The notes beneath the pieces were generated by a model. That model was not told where the DNA came from, did not search any database, and saw only the letters and a program-made list of their open reading frames with translations. 64,000 bases of DNA. Source: Enterocloster clostridioformis (lineage in GTDB: Bacteria > Bacillota > Clostridia > Lachnospirales > Lachnospiraceae). Where the stretch lies: the NCBI RefSeq assembly GCF_020297485.1, contig NZ_JAIWZC010000001.1, positions 434,001-498,000 of the forward strand. Direction: 5' to 3'. Positions within the stretch are counted from its first letter, which is position 1, and each line of letters opens with the position of its first letter. A program made the translations under genes and the position numbers. Of this stretch, positions 52,107 to 61,742 are shown one piece after another.

Positions 52107-52231
52107 ATCCCCGCCCCGCCGCCTTAGACCCTGCCACCGCGGAAACCATCAATCCATCCCCGCCCGCCTCCCTCTCACGGACGGAATCCCCCCGCCACGT
52201 CTGCGTCCCTATCCCCCATCCCCCACCCCAT

Positions 52232-52260
52232 TTGCATTTTACTCAATTCTCATGTATAAT
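52232..52260 (+). promoter_or_regulatory. Promoter of the priA-rsgA cluster
   Basis: TTGCAT at 52232-52237 and a consensus TATAAT at 52255-52260 are separated by 17 bases, 40 bases before the GTG of priA. It follows a strongly C-rich stretch (52110-52230). Confidence 0.8.
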
Positions 52261-52299
52261 AACCAAAGTACAAAATAACAAGACAGACAGGTGACGTAA

Positions 52300-54609
52300 G
52301 TGGCGCATAGATATGCCAGTATTATCATAGATATTTCCCATGAAAATGTGGACAGGACATTCCAGTACAGGATACCGGAGGAGCTCCGGGGAAAGATTCA
52401 GGTGGGGCAGCAGGTCCGCATACCCTTTGGGCAGGGAAACAGACAGCGCAAGGGGTATGTGGTGGATCTGACTGACCAGGCTCAGATAGATGTCCATAAA
52501 CTGAAGGATGTGGCTGGGATTGTGCAGGGAAGCGTGGCTGCAGAGTCCCAGCTTATTTGGCTGGCCTGGTGGATGAAGGAGCGGTATGGATCCACCATGA
52601 ATCAGGCCTTAAAAACAGTTCTGCCTGTGAAACAGAAGGTCAGGGAGGCTCCCAAGCGGAAAATCCGCACCCTGGTGGGCAAGGGGGTGCTTAAAGAGCT
52701 GGCGGAGGAAGCCGGGAGAAAGAAACATAAGGCTAAGCTGCGGCTTTTAGATGCGCTGCTTCAGACCGGCACCATTCCCTATGAGGAGGCCATGAACCGG
52801 CTGAGCCTTACGCCTTCAGCCATTAAGCCTCTTCTGGAGGCTGGAATCATAGCCGTGGAGGTGGTGGAGAAATACCGGAATCCCCTGGAGGAAATGAAGC
52901 TGCTTATGGGCAGCCAGGAGAGAAAACAGGACGTTTCGGATGAACAGGAATCAGGTCTGTGGGGCGCTCCGCCTGAGCTGAATCCGTTCCAGCGGGAGAT
53001 TGCAGATGCTGTCATAGGGGAGTACGGCCAGGGAATCCGGCGGACCTATCTGCTTCACGGGGTGACGGGAAGCGGTAAGACGGAAGTTTACATGGAGCTG
53101 ATTGCCTATGTGCTGTCGGCGGGACGTCAGGTGATTGTGCTGATTCCGGAGATTTCCCTTACCTGGCAGACCGTCATGCGGTTTTACAGCCGCTTTGGCA
53201 ACCGGGTTTCGGTGATGAATTCCCGTATGTCTGCCGGTGAACGGTACGACCAGTATGAACGGGCCAGGACAGGGGATATTGACATCGTCATCGGTCCGCG
53301 TTCCGCCCTTTTCGCTCCCTTTGAAAACCTGGGGCTTATCATCATTGACGAGGAGCATGAAAACGCTTATAAGAGCGAACTGTCCCCCCGCTATGATGCC
53401 AGGGAGGCGGCGGCTAAGCGGGCTCAGATGAATGATGCCTCCCTTATACTGGGGTCAGCCACCCCTTCCCTGGAATCCTACACCAGGGCTTTAAGGGGAG
53501 AGTACGGGCTTTTTACCCTGAAGGAGAGGGCAAAGGAGGACGCCTGCCTTCCCCGGGTTGAGATCGTGGATTTGCGGGAAGAATTAAAGGAGGGGAACCG
53601 ATCTGTTTTCAGCAGGCGTCTGAAAGCGCTGATAGAGGAACGGCTGGAAAAGAGGGAACAGGTCATGCTGTTTATCAACCGCAGGGGCTATGCCAATTTT
53701 GTGTCCTGCCGTTCCTGCGGCGAGGCTGTCAGATGCCCTCACTGCGATGTTACTTTGACACTGCACCGGGATGGCCGCATGATGTGCCATTACTGCGGGT
53801 ACTCCATTCCCCAGCCAAAGAAATGTCCTGTCTGCGGTTCACCATATATTGCGCCTTTTGGCACCGGGACCCAGAAAATTGAGGCCATGGCAGCAGAGCT
53901 TTTTCCTAAGGCCAGGATTCTCAGGATGGATTTGGATACCACCTCCAAAAAAGGCGGACATCAGGAGATTCTTTCCTCCTTTGCCAGGGGAGAGGCGGAT
54001 ATACTCATAGGCACCCAGATGATTGTCAAGGGGCATGATTTTTCAAAGGTGACTCTGGTGGGGGCCCTGGCAGCGGATTTATCCCTCTATGCCTCGGACT
54101 ACAGGTGCGCAGAACAGACCTTTGCCCTTTTGACCCAGGCGGCCGGGCGGGCGGGAAGAGGGCAGCTGGCCGGAAATGTGGTGATACAGACCTATCAGCC
54201 GGATCATTACAGCATACGCACGGCGGCCACCCAGGATTACGTGAGCTTTTACAGGCAGGAGATGGCTTACAGAAGACTGCTGGGATATCCTCCCGCAGTG
54301 GCGCTGCTCACCGTGCAGATGGCGTGTCCGGCAGAAGGGACCCTGGCCCGTACAGCGGATCTGGCAGCAGGGTGGGTGCAGCAGTGGGCGGATCGCATGG
54401 AGCAGGAAAAAGTACAGGGATACAAGTCCTTCCGGCTCATAGGACCGGTCAATGCAGCGGTATACAAAGTTAATGATATTTATAGAAAAATTTTATATAT
54501 AAAGCATGAAAATTATGATATACTGATACAGATTAGGAAAATGACGGAAGAGGGCCTAAAGGGGTTAGAAGGCCGTGATGGACTGACTGTGCAGTACGAT
54601 TTAACATGA
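52300..54609 (+). CDS. priA: Primosomal protein N' (PriA helicase)
   Basis: Replication-restart helicase of 769 residues that starts at GTG after AGGTGACGTAA. It has the N-terminal 3'-DNA-binding domain, Walker A HGVTGSGKTEVY (about 253-264), the DEEH box (IIIDEEHENAYK), and the zinc-binding region with eight cysteines in CRSCGEAVRCPHCD and CHYCGYSIPQPKKCPVCG. The GRAGRG motif VI (QAAGRAGRG) is present. It is a little shorter than B. subtilis PriA. It heads the cluster to def and fmt, the conserved Firmicute order. Confidence 0.97.
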   Translation: MAHRYASIIIDISHENVDRTFQYRIPEELRGKIQVGQQVRIPFGQGNRQRKGYVVDLTDQAQIDVHKLKDVAGIVQGSVAAESQLIWLAWWMKERYGSTMNQALKTVLPVKQKVREAPKRKIRTLVGKGVLKELAEEAGRKKHKAKLRLLDALLQTGTIPYEEAMNRLSLTPSAIKPLLEAGIIAVEVVEKYRNPLEEMKLLMGSQERKQDVSDEQESGLWGAPPELNPFQREIADAVIGEYGQGIRRTYLLHGVTGSGKTEVYMELIAYVLSAGRQVIVLIPEISLTWQTVMRFYSRFGNRVSVMNSRMSAGERYDQYERARTGDIDIVIGPRSALFAPFENLGLIIIDEEHENAYKSELSPRYDAREAAAKRAQMNDASLILGSATPSLESYTRALRGEYGLFTLKERAKEDACLPRVEIVDLREELKEGNRSVFSRRLKALIEERLEKREQVMLFINRRGYANFVSCRSCGEAVRCPHCDVTLTLHRDGRMMCHYCGYSIPQPKKCPVCGSPYIAPFGTGTQKIEAMAAELFPKARILRMDLDTTSKKGGHQEILSSFARGEADILIGTQMIVKGHDFSKVTLVGALAADLSLYASDYRCAEQTFALLTQAAGRAGRGQLAGNVVIQTYQPDHYSIRTAATQDYVSFYRQEMAYRRLLGYPPAVALLTVQMACPAEGTLARTADLAAGWVQQWADRMEQEKVQGYKSFRLIGPVNAAVYKVNDIYRKILYIKHENYDILIQIRKMTEEGLKGLEGRDGLTVQYDLT

Positions 54610-54628
54610 CGAAGGAGATTGAAAAGAG

Positions 54629-55114
54629 ATGGCAGTTCGGCAGATAAGAATTATGGGAGACGAAATTTTAACAAAGAAGTGTAAGCCCGTGAAGGCGATG
54701 AATGAGCGCACCATGGAGCTGATTGAAGATATGTTTGAGACCATGTACCAGGCCAACGGCTGCGGCCTAGCCGCGCCCCAGGTGGGAGTGCTGAAGCAGA
54801 TCGTAACCATTGATGTGGATGACGGGAACCAGTATGTCCTGATTAACCCCGAGATCACAGCCGCCGACGGCAGCCAGACGGGCTACGAGGGATGCTTGAG
54901 CCTGCCGGGCAAGTCCGGCATTGTTACCCGCCCCAACTACGTGAAGGTGAAGGCGCTTAATGAAAATATGGAGCCCTATGAGCTGGAAGGCGAGGGGCTG
55001 CTGGCGAGAGCCATCTGCCATGAGTGCGCCCATCTGGAAGGCCGGATGTATGTGGAGCTGGTGGAAGGCGAACTGGTGGATACAGCCGCCGACGAGGAAG
55101 AAATCACAGAATAG
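54629..55114 (+). CDS. def: Peptide deformylase
   Basis: Metalloenzyme that removes the formyl group from nascent N-terminal methionine. The 161-residue protein has the three motifs GCGLAAPQVG (about 44-53), EGCLS with metal-binding Cys89 and HECAH with His131, Glu132 and His135. The third motif reads HECAHLEG instead of the usual HE(L/Y)DHLxG, a small family variation. It lies 19 bases after priA and 11 bases before fmt, which adds the formyl group it removes. Confidence 0.96.
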   Translation: MAVRQIRIMGDEILTKKCKPVKAMNERTMELIEDMFETMYQANGCGLAAPQVGVLKQIVTIDVDDGNQYVLINPEITAADGSQTGYEGCLSLPGKSGIVTRPNYVKVKALNENMEPYELEGEGLLARAICHECAHLEGRMYVELVEGELVDTAADEEEITE

Positions 55115-55125
55115 GAGTGTAGTTT

Positions 55126-56112
55126 ATGCGCATTGTATTTATGGGAACACCGGATTTCTCCGTGCCTGCCCTTAAGGCGCTGGTGGAAGCCGGTCATCAG
55201 GTAATTGCAGTGGTCACCCAGCCCGATAAGCCAAAGGGGAGGGGAAAGGAAGTCCAGATGACACCTGTGAAAATACAGGCCATGGAATACGGCATTCCGG
55301 TGTATCAGCCGGCGAAGGTGAGGGAAGCCTCCTTTGTGGAGGTTCTTCAGGGGATGGAGGCGGATGTGTACGTGGTCATAGCCTTTGGCCAGCTTCTTCC
55401 GAAGGCAGTGCTGGAGCTTCCAAAATACGGCTGCATCAACATCCACGCGTCCCTGCTCCCGAAGTACCGGGGCGCTGCGCCTATCCAGTGGTGTGTCATA
55501 GACGGTGAAAGGGAGACGGGAATTACCACCATGATGATGGACGTGGGCCTGGATACGGGGGACATGCTGGAAAAGACGGTAATCCCCATAGAGGAAAAGG
55601 AGACGGGAGGCAGCCTCCATGACAAGCTTTCCCTGGCAGGCGGAGCTTTGATTTTATCCACGCTTAAGAAGCTGGAGGAAGGCACTCTGGTCCGTACGCC
55701 TCAGACAGATGAGGGCACCTGCTATGCAAAAATGCTGACAAAGTCCCTTGGGGATATTGACTGGAATCAGAGCGCGGTGTCCATAGAACGCCTGATTCGC
55801 GGATTAAATCCGTGGCCCAGTGCATATACCCTGTGGAATGGGAAGACAATAAAGATATGGTCGGCTGATGTGACTACAGGCCGGGAAGCTGCCGCCTTTC
55901 TGTCCGAATCAGGAGTCCCCTCAGAAACAGGGATTACTCCCGGCACAGTCGTGTGTTCGGATAAGCACAGCCTGGTGGTCTGTACCGGAGACGGCCTGCT
56001 GTCTGTCAGGGAGCTTCAGATGGAAGGAAAGAAACGCATGGACACCCCGGCTTTTCTCCGCGGATATCCCATCCCGGAGGGGGACGTGTTTGTAAAGAAA
56101 GAGAGTGATTGA
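55126..56112 (+). CDS. fmt: Methionyl-tRNA formyltransferase
   Basis: The 328-residue enzyme moves a formyl group from 10-formyl-tetrahydrofolate to initiator Met-tRNA. The motifs are FMGTPDFSVPAL at the start, the catalytic Asn-His-Asp set in CINIHASLLPKYRGAAPIQW with MMMDVGLDTGDM, and a C-terminal OB-like tRNA-binding domain (about 205-325). The ribosome site AGGAGTGTAGTTT is modest. Its stop overlaps the next start. Confidence 0.96.
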   Translation: MRIVFMGTPDFSVPALKALVEAGHQVIAVVTQPDKPKGRGKEVQMTPVKIQAMEYGIPVYQPAKVREASFVEVLQGMEADVYVVIAFGQLLPKAVLELPKYGCINIHASLLPKYRGAAPIQWCVIDGERETGITTMMMDVGLDTGDMLEKTVIPIEEKETGGSLHDKLSLAGGALILSTLKKLEEGTLVRTPQTDEGTCYAKMLTKSLGDIDWNQSAVSIERLIRGLNPWPSAYTLWNGKTIKIWSADVTTGREAAAFLSESGVPSETGITPGTVVCSDKHSLVVCTGDGLLSVRELQMEGKKRMDTPAFLRGYPIPEGDVFVKKESD

Positions 56113-56816
56113 TGATGTTTTACCCTATGTTTTATTTTGACCCAACCTATGTGCTGATATTGATTGGCGTAGTCATATCCATGGCAGCCTCTGCCAAGCT
56201 TAACTCCACGTATCAGCGCTACAGCGCTGTCAGGAGCATGTGCGCAATGACGGGCGCGGAGGCAGCCAAGAGGCTTCTTGCCAATCAGGGAATTTATGAC
56301 GTGACCGTGCGCCGCGTACCGGGTAACCTGACAGACCATTACGACCCCAGGAGCAAGACCGTGAACCTGTCCGACGCAGTGTATAATTCCACATCCATTG
56401 CAGCCATCGGAGTGGCGGCTCATGAGTGCGGCCATGCCATGCAGGACGCCAATGATTATTCCCCGCTGAGGATACGTGCGGCCCTGGTGCCGGCGGCTAA
56501 TCTGGGGTCCCGGCTGTGCTGGCCTCTGATTATCATTGGACTTTTACTGGGAGGAAGCTCTGTCCTTTTGAATCTGGGCATCCTTTTGTTTTGCCTGGCA
56601 GTGCTGTTCCAGCTGGTGACCCTGCCTGTGGAGTATGATGCTTCCCACAGAGCGGTGAACCTTCTGGATTCCACCGGTATCCTGGTGGGGCAGGAAGTGG
56701 GACAGACCAGAAAGGTACTGAACGCGGCAGCCCTTACCTATGTGGCGGCAGCGGCAGCCTCCATCCTTCAGCTTCTCCGGCTGCTGATATTATTTGGCAA
56801 CCGCAGGAATGACTAG
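56112..56816 (+). CDS. YugP-type zinc metallopeptidase (membrane)
   Basis: The ATG at 56112 overlaps the fmt stop (TGATG). The 234-residue protein has an N-terminal hydrophobic segment, the zinc motif HECGH in GVAAHECGHAMQDA (about residues 98-110) and three further hydrophobic segments. It matches the putative neutral zinc metallopeptidase family (YugP/DUF2268-like group of membrane M48-like enzymes). The substrate is unknown. In Lachnospiraceae it is often found between fmt and rsmB, as here. Confidence 0.9.
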   Translation: MMFYPMFYFDPTYVLILIGVVISMAASAKLNSTYQRYSAVRSMCAMTGAEAAKRLLANQGIYDVTVRRVPGNLTDHYDPRSKTVNLSDAVYNSTSIAAIGVAAHECGHAMQDANDYSPLRIRAALVPAANLGSRLCWPLIIIGLLLGGSSVLLNLGILLFCLAVLFQLVTLPVEYDASHRAVNLLDSTGILVGQEVGQTRKVLNAAALTYVAAAAASILQLLRLLILFGNRRND

Positions 56817-56861
56817 GGTGGGAATTCATATTCAGACAGGCCCTGAGAGGAGAATATTCAG

Positions 56862-58229
56862 ATGGCAAAGACCTTAGACAGAGGACTGGAAAACCGGGAG
56901 ATTGTCCTGGACATATTGACGGAGGTGCTGGAACAGGGGGCTTTTGTTCACCTTGTACTGAACCAGGCCCTGCAGAAGTACCAGTACCTGGGCAAGGCGG
57001 ACCGTTCCTTTATCACCCGGGCTGTGGAAGGAACACTGGAATACCTGATACAGATTGACGAAGTCATAAACCGGTATTCCAAGACAAAAATATACAAGAT
57101 GAAGCCGTTCATCCGCAGTCTTCTGCGGATGAGCGTATACCAGATTTTATATATGGACCGCGTGCCGGATTCCGCTGTCTGCAATGAGGCGGTGAAGCTG
57201 GCGGTGAAACGTCATTTTTCCGGGCTCAAGGGCTTTGTGAACGGTGTGCTGCGGACTATTTCCAGGGAAAAGGAGAAACTGACCTTTGACACTCCTTCCC
57301 TGAGGTACAGTATCCCTGAGTGGATGTACGCCATGTGGGAAAAGGAATTTGGAAAAGAGAAGGCGGGGAAGATTGCCGCCTCTTTTCTTGAGGATAAGCC
57401 CACCTGGGTCAGGTGCAACCTGCACAGGGCGGACCGGGAGCGCATACTGGCTTCCCTTAAGGCGCAGGGGACTTTGGTCAGGGAGCTGCCTTTCATGGAG
57501 TCCATGATAGCCATTGACGGGTACGATTATCTGGAGGGGCTGGATGCCTTCCGGAAGGGCTGGATACAGGTACAGGATGTGACCTCTGCCTTTGTGGGGG
57601 AGATTGCGTCCCCGGAGAAAGGCAGTTATATTATAGATGTGTGCGCTGCCCCCGGAGGAAAGAGCCTCCACCTGGCGGATAAGCTGAGAGGCACCGGGAT
57701 GGTGGAGGCCAGAGACCTTACATACCAGAAAACAGCCCTGATTGAGGAAAACATGGCCCGCTGCGGCGTGACCAACATGAAGACCCTGGTGTGGGACGCC
57801 CTGGAACCGGATCCGTCGGCCGCCGGGAAGGCGGATATTGTCATAGCGGACCTGCCCTGTTCCGGTCTGGGAATCATAGGGAGAAAGCCTGACATCAAGT
57901 ACAACATGACGCCTGAGAAGCTTGAGGAGCTGGCGGGACTCCAGCGGGAGATCCTGTCTGTTGTCTGGCAGTATGTGAAGCCGGGCGGCCTTCTATGTTA
58001 CAGCACATGTACCATTGACAGGCTGGAAAACCAGGACAATGCCGCCTGGTTAAGGGAGCGGTTTCCGCTTGTGCCGGTAGATTTGACAGACCGGTTTGGC
58101 GGCCTGCCTCAGGAGTCCTCGTTAAAGGAAGGTTGGATTCAGTTCCTGCCGGGGGTGAATCCCTATGACGGGTTTTTCATCAGCGTGTTCAGACGTGCGG
58201 AGGGTGAGTCAGGCCCGGATGGGATTTAG
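56862..58229 (+). CDS. rsmB: 16S rRNA m5C967 methyltransferase RsmB
   Basis: The 455-residue protein has an N-terminal NusB-like RNA-binding domain (about 1-140; SFITRAVEGTLEYLIQIDEVI), a linker, and a C-terminal RsmB/NOP2 methyltransferase domain with the SAM motif CAAPGGKSLHLA, the PCSGLGIIGRKPD motif and the catalytic Cys in YSTCTI. It methylates C967 of 16S rRNA (E. coli numbering). The next gene in the ancestral operon is rlmN, but IS110 copy 2 lies between. Confidence 0.95.
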   Translation: MAKTLDRGLENREIVLDILTEVLEQGAFVHLVLNQALQKYQYLGKADRSFITRAVEGTLEYLIQIDEVINRYSKTKIYKMKPFIRSLLRMSVYQILYMDRVPDSAVCNEAVKLAVKRHFSGLKGFVNGVLRTISREKEKLTFDTPSLRYSIPEWMYAMWEKEFGKEKAGKIAASFLEDKPTWVRCNLHRADRERILASLKAQGTLVRELPFMESMIAIDGYDYLEGLDAFRKGWIQVQDVTSAFVGEIASPEKGSYIIDVCAAPGGKSLHLADKLRGTGMVEARDLTYQKTALIEENMARCGVTNMKTLVWDALEPDPSAAGKADIVIADLPCSGLGIIGRKPDIKYNMTPEKLEELAGLQREILSVVWQYVKPGGLLCYSTCTIDRLENQDNAAWLRERFPLVPVDLTDRFGGLPQESSLKEGWIQFLPGVNPYDGFFISVFRRAEGESGPDGI

Positions 58230-58336
58230 AGCGTGTTTTGGAGGGAGTTAGGTTGAAAGAAAAAATCAAAAAAATCGTAACTTAACAAGAGCACCAGTAA
58301 ACTGCCGCCCCAAAGGATCCTATGGAATAAAGGGTA

Positions 58337-59593
58337 TCAGGCCATAGCAGGAGGAGTAATCATATAGCCTCGTTTCTCTAAACGTTTGATGGCATTTCTG
58401 TCATACTGTTCCTGAAATTTCCGGTACATTTCTTCAGGAATAGCGGAATAATCCGTATCGGCAGGATTAAATACCTCCTGCTTTTGGAACATGTGGTAAA
58501 TGCAAGTCAACACCATGCGTGCAATGGCAATGATTGCCCGTTTATGACCACGACGTTTTTTTATACGGTCATATTTGTATCTGAAGTAAGGGTTTTTACT
58601 CTTGATGGCAGCATTTGCACACTGAACCAGCAGAGGCTTTAAGTACACCCCGGCTCTTGAAACATGGACGCTCTTCTTTTTACCGGCACTTTCGTTATTT
58701 TCAGGAGCCAGCCCAGCCCAGGAGCACAAACGTTTTGAGGATTTGAATACCGCCATATCCACCCCGATTTCAGCAATGATAAAGGTGGCAGACTGCTCTG
58801 TAATTCCAGGAATTGTAGTAGCCAATTCGATAAATTTATGGTAAGGTTTAGCCAGGTCGGAAATCGTTTCTTCGAGAGTGGAGACGCACTCATTGATTTC
58901 ATCGAAATGCTTTCTGCAGACCTTAATCTTAACGGATTGGTCACGGCGCAGTTCATAACCGATTATGGAGGTTACAACATCATCTGCCTTGTCCTTTGCT
59001 TTTTTAAGAAGCAGGGATTTACAGTATTCGGGGTCAAATACCTCACAGGTCAGGATATAGTCAACGATGGCGGTCGCTGATTTTCCAAAGGTATCTGAGA
59101 GGACGGATGCAAGGGCAATGTTGGAAACCGTAAGAGCATTCTGTAACCGGTTTTTCTCACTGCTGCGGTGGCCAATCAGTTTCTGCCGGTATCGGAACAA
59201 TTCCCGAAGCATGCGAATTTCCTTACAGGGGATATAACTGGAAGGAACAATATCAAATTTAAACAGATCCGCAATCCAGGCGGAGTCTTTGTCATCGGTT
59301 TTCTGTCCTTTGATAGCCCTGACATACTTGGGGTTAGCAACGACAACGTGACAGGAATCCTCCAGGATATTAAAAATTGGAATCCAGTATTTACCAGTGG
59401 ATTCGAGGCAGATCTCAGTGCAATTGAAAGAAAGAAGCCATTTTTTCAAAGAATTAAGATCGGAATTGAAGGTGGCGAACCGCTTTTTAACATAAGAAGT
59501 AACGCCCCTGTAGTCTGTCAGAGCAATGGTAGCGACAACAAATTTCTTGTGAACGTCCATGCCACAGCAGACAAAGTGTTTGATAGATAACAT
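58337..59593 (-). CDS. IS110-family transposase, copy 2
   Basis: The 418-residue protein is identical to that of copy 1 (DEDD N-terminal domain and Transposase_20 C-terminal domain with the ESAGKKK serine motif). Identity of both protein and flanks shows very recent duplication or gene conversion. Confidence 0.96.
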   Translation of the reverse strand: MLSIKHFVCCGMDVHKKFVVATIALTDYRGVTSYVKKRFATFNSDLNSLKKWLLSFNCTEICLESTGKYWIPIFNILEDSCHVVVANPKYVRAIKGQKTDDKDSAWIADLFKFDIVPSSYIPCKEIRMLRELFRYRQKLIGHRSSEKNRLQNALTVSNIALASVLSDTFGKSATAIVDYILTCEVFDPEYCKSLLLKKAKDKADDVVTSIIGYELRRDQSVKIKVCRKHFDEINECVSTLEETISDLAKPYHKFIELATTIPGITEQSATFIIAEIGVDMAVFKSSKRLCSWAGLAPENNESAGKKKSVHVSRAGVYLKPLLVQCANAAIKSKNPYFRYKYDRIKKRRGHKRAIIAIARMVLTCIYHMFQKQEVFNPADTDYSAIPEEMYRKFQEQYDRNAIKRLEKRGYMITPPAMA

Positions 59594-59904
59594 AAAACAG
59601 CCCTCCTAAGTAAAATAGACAGACATTGACTGGCTGTCCAGCAAAGAAAGACCTAAGGAATTGCTTTGACAATGATTAGGTTACGAGCTCAAGGCGTCAC
59701 TGGTTTGTGCTTGAGAAGACAGCCGACACATGTTTTTATGCGGACTTGATCCCAAATGGAGGAACCGATTCTACTTCCTCCTCCGTGCTCTGTAGTGTAT
59801 CTGTCTGAGGAGAGTTTAACATCAAAAATAAAATAGTGGAAGCACAAACTTGCTATTTCATAACTGTTTTGTGCCTAAGCGAAGCGAAAGGAATGAGAGT
59901 TTTT
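59594..59904 (-). ncRNA. Candidate bridge RNA region of IS110, copy 2
   Basis: Same sequence as in copy 1: hairpin GGAGGAA/TTCCTCC at 59758-59781, hairpin ACCTAA/TTAGGT at 59651-59681 and the internal GTTTTTATG at 59732-59740 that repeats the element end at 59899-59907. Both copies have identical guides, so the differing target flanks (GGAGATAG-TA and GGAGGGAGT-TA) show what mismatches the element accepts. Confidence 0.5.
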
Positions 59905-60993
59905 ATGCTGGATTTATTGGACTGCAATGGAAAGAAAGATATAAAATCCATGACACTGGAAGAAGTGACAGCACAGATGGCTGCCCTGGGAGAGAAATCT
60001 TTCAGGGCAAAACAGCTTTATGACTGGATGCATGTGAAGCTGGCAGAGAAATTTGACGATATGAGCAGCCTGTCCAGGGAACTGAGGCAGAAGCTTAAGG
60101 AGAATTACAGCCTTACCTGCCTGAAGCTGGTGGATGAGCGCGTTTCCCAGGTGGACGGTACCAGGAAGTACCTGTTTGGCCTGGAGGACGGCCATGTGAT
60201 TGAGAGTGTGTGGATGCAGTACCACCATGGCAATTCCGTGTGCATTTCCTCCCAGGTGGGCTGCCGTATGGGCTGCCGTTTCTGCGCGTCCACTCTGGAC
60301 GGCCTGGAACGGAACCTGCGTCCTTCAGAGATGCTGGATCAGATATACAGGATCCAGTCCATCACCGGGGAACGTGTTTCCAATGTGGTGGTCATGGGGT
60401 CAGGGGAGCCTATGGATAACTATGACAATGTCATCCGCTTTCTGCGTCTGGTTTCCCATGACAAGGGGCTGAATATCAGCCAGCGGAGTCTTACCATATC
60501 TACCTGCGGGATTGTTCCGGGCATCCGGAAATTTGCACAGGAGGGTCTGGCGGTGACTCTGGCTCTTTCCCTTCATGCGCCCAATGACGAGGTGAGGAAA
60601 ACCCTTATGCCCATAGCGGGCACCTATAAACTGCATGATGTGCTGGAGGCCTGCCATTACTATTATGAGAAGACAGGCCGCCGTCTTACCTTTGAGTACA
60701 GTCTGGTGCGGGGAGTCAACGACAATTTGGATGAGGCCAGGGCTTTGGTGAAGCTTATCAGGGATCAGCACGGCCATGTGAATCTGATTCCGGTAAACCC
60801 CATCAAGGAGCGGGATTACGTCCAGTCAGGCCAGAAGGCCATACAGGAATTCAAAAATCTTCTTGAAAAAAACGGTATAAATGTTACTATTAGAAGAGAA
60901 ATGGGCCGGGATATAGGCGGAGCCTGCGGCCAGCTGCGCAGAAGCTATAAGGAAGCTTCGGCAGCACCCCAATGCACGGAAGGAGAGGGATGA
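59905..60993 (+). CDS. rlmN: 23S rRNA A2503 methyltransferase RlmN
   Basis: Radical-SAM enzyme of 362 residues that methylates C2 of A2503 in 23S rRNA and A37 of some tRNAs. The cluster motif is CRMGCRFC (Cys120, 124, 127), and the conserved Cys near the C-terminus is in GGACGQL (about 341). The start codon is the last triplet of IS110 copy 2; the leader in the IS could extend the protein by 4 or 23 residues in frame. The natural ribosome site GGAGG lies beyond the IS. The gene ends in a 4-base ATGA overlap with the phosphatase gene. Confidence 0.95.
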   Translation: MLDLLDCNGKKDIKSMTLEEVTAQMAALGEKSFRAKQLYDWMHVKLAEKFDDMSSLSRELRQKLKENYSLTCLKLVDERVSQVDGTRKYLFGLEDGHVIESVWMQYHHGNSVCISSQVGCRMGCRFCASTLDGLERNLRPSEMLDQIYRIQSITGERVSNVVVMGSGEPMDNYDNVIRFLRLVSHDKGLNISQRSLTISTCGIVPGIRKFAQEGLAVTLALSLHAPNDEVRKTLMPIAGTYKLHDVLEACHYYYEKTGRRLTFEYSLVRGVNDNLDEARALVKLIRDQHGHVNLIPVNPIKERDYVQSGQKAIQEFKNLLEKNGINVTIRREMGRDIGGACGQLRRSYKEASAAPQCTEGEG

Positions 60994-61742
60994 CCATGGA
61001 AGCATACGCTTTGACAGACATTGGCCGGGTCAGAACCATGAACCAGGACTATATTTATTCCTCACCGGAAAAGGTGGGCTCCCTGCCTAACTTGTTTCTG
61101 GTGGCAGACGGCATGGGCGGCCACAGGGCCGGCGATTATGCCTCACGGTTCGCGGTGGAGAATCTGGTGATATACATAAACAGGGCAGGGGACGGCTCTC
61201 CTGTCATGCAGTTAAAAAAGGGCATCGAGGCTGTGAATGGGATGCTGTATGAAGAATCCTTAAAAAGGGAAGAACTGAAAGGGATGGGGTGCACCCTGGT
61301 AGCCGGCGTGGTGGAGGACAATATCCTCTATGTGGCCAATGTGGGAGACAGCCGTCTCTATCTCATTCACGGTGATTCCATCCGGCAGATCACCAGGGAC
61401 CACTCCTATGTGGAGGAGATGGTGGCCATCGGCCAGATGAGAAGAGGAAGCGAGGATTACAACAGGCGCAAAAACATCATCACCAGGGCTCTGGGAATCG
61501 GCAGGGAAGTGGAGCCGGATTTTTTTGAGGTGGATTTGGAGGAGGGGGATTACATCCTGCTCTGTTCCGACGGTCTCAGCAACATGCTGGAGGACCAGTC
61601 CATGTATGACATCATCACAGGAGAGGGAAGCCTTAAGGAAAAGGCAGCCCTTCTTATAGAGGCGGCCAACCGTCAGGGAGGCGTTGACAACATTGCGGTG
61701 GTACTTGTAAATCCGTCAGGAAGGGAGGCAGGCGTATGTTAA
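60990..61742 (+). CDS. stp: PP2C-type Ser/Thr protein phosphatase (Stp/PrpC)
   Basis: The ATG at 60990 overlaps the rlmN stop (ATGA) and follows GGAAGGAGAGGG; another ATG two codons later is possible. The 250-residue protein has the PP2C metal motifs: TDIGRVRTMNQD, VADGMGGHRAGD, ANVGDSRLYLI, and the late LLCSDGLSNML and GGVDNIAVVLV. It removes phosphates placed by the PASTA kinase encoded next, with a 7-base overlap. The pair controls cell-wall and translation-related targets. Confidence 0.95.
   Translation: MTMEAYALTDIGRVRTMNQDYIYSSPEKVGSLPNLFLVADGMGGHRAGDYASRFAVENLVIYINRAGDGSPVMQLKKGIEAVNGMLYEESLKREELKGMGCTLVAGVVEDNILYVANVGDSRLYLIHGDSIRQITRDHSYVEEMVAIGQMRRGSEDYNRRKNIITRALGIGREVEPDFFEVDLEEGDYILLCSDGLSNMLEDQSMYDIITGEGSLKEKAALLIEAANRQGGVDNIAVVLVNPSGREAGVC

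Larger units (their letters stand above)
58249..59907 (-). mobile_element. IS110-family insertion sequence, copy 2
   Basis: The 1659-base segment matches copy 1 at 30218-31877 except for one A fewer in the poly-A run near its left end. It sits between rsmB and rlmN, two genes that are normally adjacent. The left flank is TTTTGGAGGGAGT, a ribosome site, and the right end is the ATG of rlmN, so excision at TA would give GGAGGGAGT-TA-TGCTGGAT. Both insertions are in the same orientation relative to the interrupted gene. Confidence 0.88.

Noticed and set aside
30218..59907. The IS pair as a composite transposon carrying 26 kb
   Set aside because: The genes between are core housekeeping genes in conserved order (tepA-ftsK, murEF, priA-def-fmt), so this is two separate insertions, not a mobile cargo.
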